Assembly: GCF_030124145.1 (NCBI RefSeq)
Contig: NZ_JASKMS010000009.1
Span: forward strand, 1-64,000
DNA from: Streptomyces sp. 378
Lineage (GTDB): Bacteria; Actinomycetota; Actinomycetes; Streptomycetales; Streptomycetaceae
Length of the DNA stretch: 64,000 nucleotides
Direction: 5' to 3'
Shown in pieces: positions 60,174 through 64,000 of the stretch (position 1 is its first letter; each line of letters opens with the position of its first letter). A program made the translations under genes and the position numbers. Below the pieces are notes generated by a model. The model worked only from the letters and a program-made list of their open reading frames with translations, did not search any database and had not been told where the DNA came from.

Positions 60174-60446
60174 CTCGCACCATGGAGATCTCGATGTGGT
60201 CCGGTGAACTGCTCGGACGACCGAAGCCTGTTCCGGGATGCGTCCCGGTCGCCACAGAAGGCGGCCACTCCGGGACACCGGAACGCTGGAGCGACCGCTG
60301 ACCAGCACGAATGCCGGCCGCGTGGAACGGCCGCCCGGGACGCTCCGAGTACCCCTGCCACTCGAAGTGCAACCCTCAGGTTGCGCAGGCATGCGGCATG
60401 TGCAACTGTGGAGTTGCAGAAGACGGGATCACTGAAGGAGCCCCTC
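60174..60446. other. Upstream region of the SRPBCC-ArsR pair
   Basis: About 270 bases with no gene. GTTGCGCAG (60371 on) and GTGCAACTGTGGAGTTGCA (60398-60416), containing the inverted half-sites TGCAACT and AGTTGCA, lie directly upstream. The dyad is a good ArsR-type operator candidate for the regulator that follows. Confidence 0.5.
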
Positions 60447-60893
60447 ATGACCGAAGACCGGATCGAACGCGAAACCCTGATCGCAGCGCCCCTGGAGCGC
60501 GTCTGGTCGCTGGTGGCCCAGCCGGGGTTCTGGGTCGCCGACAAAGCGAGCCTGCCCGGCACCGTTGCGGTGGAGGGCGAGTCGATGGTGGTGAAGAACG
60601 CCGAGCACGGCGACTTCCCGGTGCGCGTGGAGAAGGTCGAGCCGCCGACGTATCTGGCCTACCGCTGGACCAGCGCTTTCCCCGGCGAAGAGCTCCGCGA
60701 GAACAACAGCACCCTGGTGGAGTTCACGCTGACGCAGGAAGGCGACCGGACGCGGCTGCGGGTCGTCGAGAGCGGCTTCGCGGCACTGGCCGGGTCCGAG
60801 GAACTGCGCAGTCAGAACCGCAAGGACCACAGCGAAGGCTGGCCCATGGAGCTCGACGCGCTCAAGACGCGTGCCGAGCAGCCCGCCCCGTGA
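60447..60893 (+). CDS. SRPBCC/AHSA1-domain protein
   Basis: Protein of 148 residues with the START/Bet v1-like fold. 'IERETLIAAPLERVWSLVAQPGFWVAD' is the usual AHSA1-family start, 'HGDFPVRVEKVEPPTYLAYRWTSAFPG' and 'LVEFTLTQEGDRTRLRVVESGF' complete the fold. GAAGGAG precedes the ATG. The stop overlaps the ArsR gene's start (GTGA). The AHSA1-ArsR pairing is common, and the domain probably binds a small hydrophobic ligand. Not an enzyme by itself. Confidence 0.9.
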   Translation: MTEDRIERETLIAAPLERVWSLVAQPGFWVADKASLPGTVAVEGESMVVKNAEHGDFPVRVEKVEPPTYLAYRWTSAFPGEELRENNSTLVEFTLTQEGDRTRLRVVESGFAALAGSEELRSQNRKDHSEGWPMELDALKTRAEQPAP

Positions 60894-61258
60894 CGGAACA
60901 AGACCCCGGCGCCGCCGACGTCGTCGACAGCGTCATCGGCGCGCTGGCCGATCCGACGCGACGCCGGCTGCTCGACGTTCTCGCCGCCCAGGGCGAGGCC
61001 ACCGCCACGACGCTCGCCGGGCAACTCCCCGTCTCGCGCCAGGCGGTGGTCAAACACCTCGCCGTCCTCGACGCCGCCGGACTGGTGTCGGGCGGCCGCG
61101 TCGGACGCGAGGTGCGGTACGCGGTGCGGCCCGATGCGCTCGACACGACGGCACGGTGGATGGCGTCGCTCGCCGCGGAATGGGACCGGCGGCTGGCCCA
61201 CATCAAGCGCGTCGCCGAAGCGGCGGAGCACGAAGCGAATCCCGCCCAGCCCGATTGA
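60890..61258 (+). CDS. ArsR-family transcriptional regulator
   Basis: Winged-helix repressor of 122 residues from a GTG overlapping the previous stop. 'VIGALADPTRRRLLDVLAAQGEATATTLAGQLPVSRQAVVKHLAVLDAAGLVSGGRVGREVRYAV' covers the HTH and wing. No CxC metal site, so it is of the non-metal subgroup that pairs with SRPBCC proteins. It presumably controls its own operon through the dyad at about 60398-60416. Confidence 0.92.
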   Translation: MTEQDPGAADVVDSVIGALADPTRRRLLDVLAAQGEATATTLAGQLPVSRQAVVKHLAVLDAAGLVSGGRVGREVRYAVRPDALDTTARWMASLAAEWDRRLAHIKRVAEAAEHEANPAQPD

Positions 61259-61279
61259 CCGACAGAAGGACCGCACACC

Positions 61280-61801
61280 ATGGACACGGCAGCACTGCGC
61301 GGAGCGTACGACGGGCTTCTCGACGTCGCGGCCCGCCCCGACCTCGGCGAGGCGGCCGACGACGGGTGGAACGCCGACCAGGTACTGGCCCACCTCCTCA
61401 GCGTCGACGCCTCGATCGCGGCCGTCGCCCTGGGTGTGGTCGCCGGTTCACGACCCACCTTCGACAACCGGATCAGCCTCGACCCGTGGAACCTGAACCG
61501 GATCATCGCCGAGCACGCGGACCGGGCGGACCTGATCGAGCACGTCCGCGACCAGGCCACCGTCCTGTGCGACATCGCCGACCGGCTCAGCGAGCAGGAC
61601 GCCTCGGTTCCGGTGCCGTCGCTCCTGGTCTCCCACTCCGAACTGGTGCTGGACCAGCCGGTCCCCCTGGCCGGCCTCATCGACGGCCTCGCGGAGGACC
61701 ACGTGCCCAGACACACGCGGCAACTCCTCGACCTTCGCGCGGGCACCGGCACGGTGCCCCCGGCCGGACTGCCCGGAACCGAGGTGCATCCGGGGCTGTG
61801 A
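61280..61801 (+). CDS. DinB-like hypothetical protein
   Basis: Protein of 173 residues, ATG with GAAGGAC upstream, 21 bases after the ArsR gene and so likely in its operon. 'GAYDGLLDVAARPDLGEAADDGWNADQVLAHLLSVDASIAAVALG' resembles the first helices of DinB/mycothiol-transferase proteins. Only one of the usual three metal-binding histidines is in place ('LAHLL'), and 'DHVPRHTRQLLDL' supplies others near the end. Function not assigned. Confidence 0.68.
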   Translation: MDTAALRGAYDGLLDVAARPDLGEAADDGWNADQVLAHLLSVDASIAAVALGVVAGSRPTFDNRISLDPWNLNRIIAEHADRADLIEHVRDQATVLCDIADRLSEQDASVPVPSLLVSHSELVLDQPVPLAGLIDGLAEDHVPRHTRQLLDLRAGTGTVPPAGLPGTEVHPGL

Positions 61802-62154
61802 GCGGCGGGCCCCGGTGCCCGCCCTCGGCCTCCTCCGCGGCGACCAGAGCGCCCGGCGGGGAGCCGCGTCACCGTTGTGCAGCGCGAGCTCCGCCCCTGG
61901 ACGTCACCGAGGTCGAATACCACCGGCTCCGTCTGGAGCGGGTCGTCCTCGTCGGGGCATGGACCTCGGGAACGCACCGGGCGGTGCCGACCCATCCGAG
62001 GAACGCGTCACGGTCGGTCATGCCTTCATCATCGGCCTTCCGGTACGAAGGGCCACGATCCCGGCGAGCCGCACGCGGTCCCAGCGCGGCCGGACCACTC
62101 ATGGCGCCCATGGCGAGCCCGCGCGTTGTCAGTGGTGGCTGGAAGGCTGGGCTC
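61802..62154. other. 353-base region, no supportable gene
   Basis: A minus-strand frame starting at 62021 ('MTDRDAFLGWVGTAR') breaks off into unlikely sequence; another frame nearby holds 'DPLQTEPVVFDLGDVQG'. This could be a very short decayed gene, but the evidence is too thin to call. No terminator was seen after the DinB-like gene. Confidence 0.4.
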
Positions 62155-62451
62155 ATGAACGGAGATGAGCAGCTGCTGCGCGGCCGGGTCTACGGCCATG
62201 ACCACGACGACCCCGACCCGGGCCCCCGCCCGGGACAGACGTACGCCCACCTCATCGGCGGGCCGCTGGACGGACTGCTGCTGGACGTCACGGGGTGGAC
62301 GCCGAACGAGATGGACTCGGGAGCCGCGCTGCCCACCGAACTCGGGCAGTTCCCCGGCGGACGCGCGCTGTACGGTCCCGGCCCGGACGAGGCGCGGCTA
62401 CCGGGCCCCGGCGTGACATGCCGCTTCTACCACTGCGGGGACAGCCCCTGA
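62155..62451 (+). CDS. Small hypothetical protein
   Basis: Soluble acidic protein of 98 residues. GGAAGG precedes the ATG by about 9 bases. 'PGQTYAHLIGGPLDGLLLDVTGW' and 'GRALYGPGPDEARLPGPGVTCRFYHCGDSP' are composed and Gly/Pro-rich; 'YAHLIGGPLDG' occurs in many short Streptomyces proteins of unknown function. Two cysteines at the end. Stands alone. Confidence 0.65.
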   Translation: MNGDEQLLRGRVYGHDHDDPDPGPRPGQTYAHLIGGPLDGLLLDVTGWTPNEMDSGAALPTELGQFPGGRALYGPGPDEARLPGPGVTCRFYHCGDSP

Positions 62452-62552
62452 CCGCCCGCGACCGGGTCGACGGGCGGATGTCACCACCGGGAACCGAGTC
62501 GGCTCATCACCCCCCACCATCCTCATCACCCTCACCACATGGAAGAGACCGC

Positions 62553-63665
62553 ATGCCATCCGCCGACGAGCTCATCGGCCGCGACACCGTACAGAGCCTC
62601 ATCCAGGCCGTTCAGAGCGCCGCTCCGGACGCCGTCCTCACGTCACTGCGCGCCGCCCCGCAACAGATCGCCCCGCTGTCCCTGAGGGAGCGGGCCGACC
62701 TGCTGCGAGACGCTCTCCTGACAGACCTGCCCGGCGACTACGCGGCACTGGCCCGCACCCTTCGCTCCGCCCGGGACAACGCCCCGCACTTCTCGGGATG
62801 GCTGATCTGGCCGGTCACCAGCGCTCTCGCCACCCGCGCGGTCCAGGACGGCAGCGACCCCGCCTTCGACGATGCGATGACGCTGCTCGCAGACCTCACC
62901 GGGCGTCTCACCTCGGAGTTCGCCATCAGAACACTGCTGCGGCACGACCTGGACCGGGCCCTCGGCATCATCAACGGCTGGACGGGCTCGGCCGACGCCG
63001 ACGTACGCAGGCTCGCCTCCGAGGGAACCCGTCCCTACCTGCCCTGGTCGGTGCGGGTGCCGGACATCCTGGCTCGGCCCGGAGCAACGGTCCCCCTCCT
63101 GGACGCCCTCTACCGTGACGAGAGCGACTACGTGCGCCGCTCGGTCGCCAACCACCTCAACGACCTCAGCCGCGACCACCCCGACCTCGTCATCACCACC
63201 GCCCGCCGCTGGCTGGACGATCCCGACGCGGCCACGGAACGCCTCGTGCGCCACGGACTGCGCACCCTCGTCAAACGCGGCCACCCCGAAGCGCTGGCAC
63301 TGCTCGGCTTCGGCCCCGCGGCGGTGGAGGTCGACGGACCCCATCTGGACCGCCTGACCGTCCCGTTCGGCGGCGGCGTCCGCTTCACCGCATCGATCCA
63401 CAACACCGGCGACGCCCAGGCGCGGCTCACGATCGACTACATCGTGCACCACCGCAAGGCCAACGGCGGCCGGACGGGCAAGACGTTCAAGCTGACCACC
63501 CGCACCCTCGCACCCGGGGAACGCGTCCAGGTAAGCCGCGAGCACTCCTTCCGGCCGATCACGACCCGCCGCTACTACCCCGGACAGCACGCCGTCTCCT
63601 TGCAGATCAACGGAGTCGAGTCAGCCCGCGCCGACTTCGAACTGACCGACGAGGACACACCCTGA
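62553..63665 (+). CDS. AlkD/HEAT-like DNA alkylation repair-family protein
   Basis: Protein of 370 residues. Two modules: residues about 1-265 are HEAT-like helix pairs ('LRSARDNAPHFSGWLIWPVTSALA', 'YVRRSVANHLNDLSRDHPDLVITTARRWL', 'RLVRHGLRTLVKRGHPEALALLGFG'), the layout of the AlkD/AlkC family that recognises alkylated DNA. Residues about 270-365 form an immunoglobulin-like domain ('LTVPFGGGVRFTASIHNTGDAQARLTIDYIVHHRKANG'), a tail known from AlkC2-like members. Start ATG with GGAAGAG upstream. It is probably a glycosylase or a DNA-binding relative; catalytic Asp not located with certainty. Confidence 0.78.
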   Translation: MPSADELIGRDTVQSLIQAVQSAAPDAVLTSLRAAPQQIAPLSLRERADLLRDALLTDLPGDYAALARTLRSARDNAPHFSGWLIWPVTSALATRAVQDGSDPAFDDAMTLLADLTGRLTSEFAIRTLLRHDLDRALGIINGWTGSADADVRRLASEGTRPYLPWSVRVPDILARPGATVPLLDALYRDESDYVRRSVANHLNDLSRDHPDLVITTARRWLDDPDAATERLVRHGLRTLVKRGHPEALALLGFGPAAVEVDGPHLDRLTVPFGGGVRFTASIHNTGDAQARLTIDYIVHHRKANGGRTGKTFKLTTRTLAPGERVQVSREHSFRPITTRRYYPGQHAVSLQINGVESARADFELTDEDTP

Positions 63666-63782
63666 CACCCGACTCGCGGTGCGGGCGCATACCCCACAGC
63701 ACCGCCCCGGGGGCACCGGGCGACCAGCTGATAATCTGCGATCTTCGCCGATCGTCCGGACGGAGTCCCCCAGCAGGTCGCC

Positions 63783-64000
63783 ATGTCTCGCCACCGGCAG
63801 CAGCTCATGACAGCGCTTGACGCCCTGGACCGCGCCTTCGCCTCCGAAGAGCCCTTCTCCGTCGCCGGGTGCACGTACTGCTACGGCGCCCAGGACCTGA
63901 CCGCACTCTCCGGACCGCTCGACCTCATCGCCGAGGATCTGGTGTCCGCCGTCGCGGGCGAAGCGCCAAACCACTGGGACGACTTCCCCCGTCTCTACCG
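63783..64000 (+). CDS. Hypothetical protein, truncated by the window edge
   Basis: The first 72 codons only; open to the right edge. 'MSRHRQQLMTALDALDRAF' and 'TYCYGAQDLTALSGPLDLIAEDLVSAVAGEAPNHWDDFPRLY' are composed like a conserved Streptomyces protein of unknown function. 'CTYCYG' could bind metal. Ribosome-binding site weak ('GCAGGTCGCC'). Not recognised. Confidence 0.65.
   Translation, partial: MSRHRQQLMTALDALDRAFASEEPFSVAGCTYCYGAQDLTALSGPLDLIAEDLVSAVAGEAPNHWDDFPRLY

Noticed and set aside
61869..62021. A possible short gene starting 'MTDRDAFLGWVGTAR' on the minus strand
   Set aside because: The frame turns into Arg/Ser-rich sequence after 15 residues, and joining it to a second frame is speculative.

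Overview
The window is high-GC actinobacterial chromosome, almost certainly Streptomyces. The evidence is very high third-position GC, GTG starts, many Tat and Sec exported enzymes, three SpoIIE-type PP2C phosphatases, a WhiJ-like XRE/DUF397/ATPase locus and LacI-type operators in front of secreted glycan-degrading enzymes. I see no tRNA, rRNA, CRISPR array, intact transposase or phage module. Mobile-DNA traces are limited to one MITE-like element near 3.4 kb.

Layout. 0-3.3 kb: end of a LacI-family regulator, a decayed stretch, and a divergent pair for rhamnogalacturonan breakdown (a PL11 lyase that has lost its middle, and a CE12 acetylesterase) sharing one operator type. 3.3-15.4 kb: MITE-like repeat, GNAT acetyltransferase, a periplasmic binding protein followed by a large sensor/PP2C/ATPase protein, an oxidoreductase divergent from an AraC/GlxA-type regulator, a maltokinase-cap protein, a DHFR-fold reductase, an acetoacetate-decarboxylase-fold protein and an ABC exporter. 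16.0-18.7 kb: a cell-envelope stress cluster (helical repeat protein, Holin-X-like, DUF3618, PRC-barrel/DUF2382) behind a SigB-like promoter. 19.1-21.4 kb: an unusual four-gene operon of three Roadblock-like proteins and one DUF4388-like protein, with no GTPase or kinase. 21.5-24.9 kb: monooxygenase remnant, epoxide-hydrolase-like protein, lamin-tail secreted protein, and fprA behind an iron box.

25.0-31.5 kb: a paralogue of the large sensor phosphatase, a small HEAT-like protein and an anti-sigma-type ATPase, apparently co-transcribed, divergent from DUF397 and WhiJ-like genes across a palindromic operator candidate, followed by a DUF574 methyltransferase. 32-39.6 kb: TPR protein, a hypothetical with a likely 5' frameshift, a CsbD-like gene, a 1059-residue secreted GH30 enzyme, and a long-form GAPDH. 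39.7-47.7 kb: coiled-coil protein, furA-katG, exported beta-carbonic anhydrase, a Tat-exported alpha/alpha-barrel protein, and a VanW protein. 47.9-57.0 kb: glycosyltransferase and a repeat-bearing partner, YceI, MOSC, MASE1 plus PP2C, phosphate transporter, DUF998, and GH64 glucanase. 57-64 kb: small hypotheticals, a membrane-anchored Mrr-type nuclease, a run of genes broken by point lesions, SRPBCC-ArsR pair, DinB-like, HEAT/AlkD-like and a truncated last gene.

How it works together. Two themes recur. One is partner-switching signalling: PP2C phosphatases, anti-sigma ATPases and their sensor domains occur at four places. The other is exported polysaccharide degradation under LacI-type operators: the 14-mer TGAGAGCGCTCTCA stands before both the 44.5-kb Tat enzyme and the 55.8-kb glucanase, while a GGGAACGCTCCC-type site serves the pectin pair. 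Functions are inferred from sequence reading alone; no database search was run.
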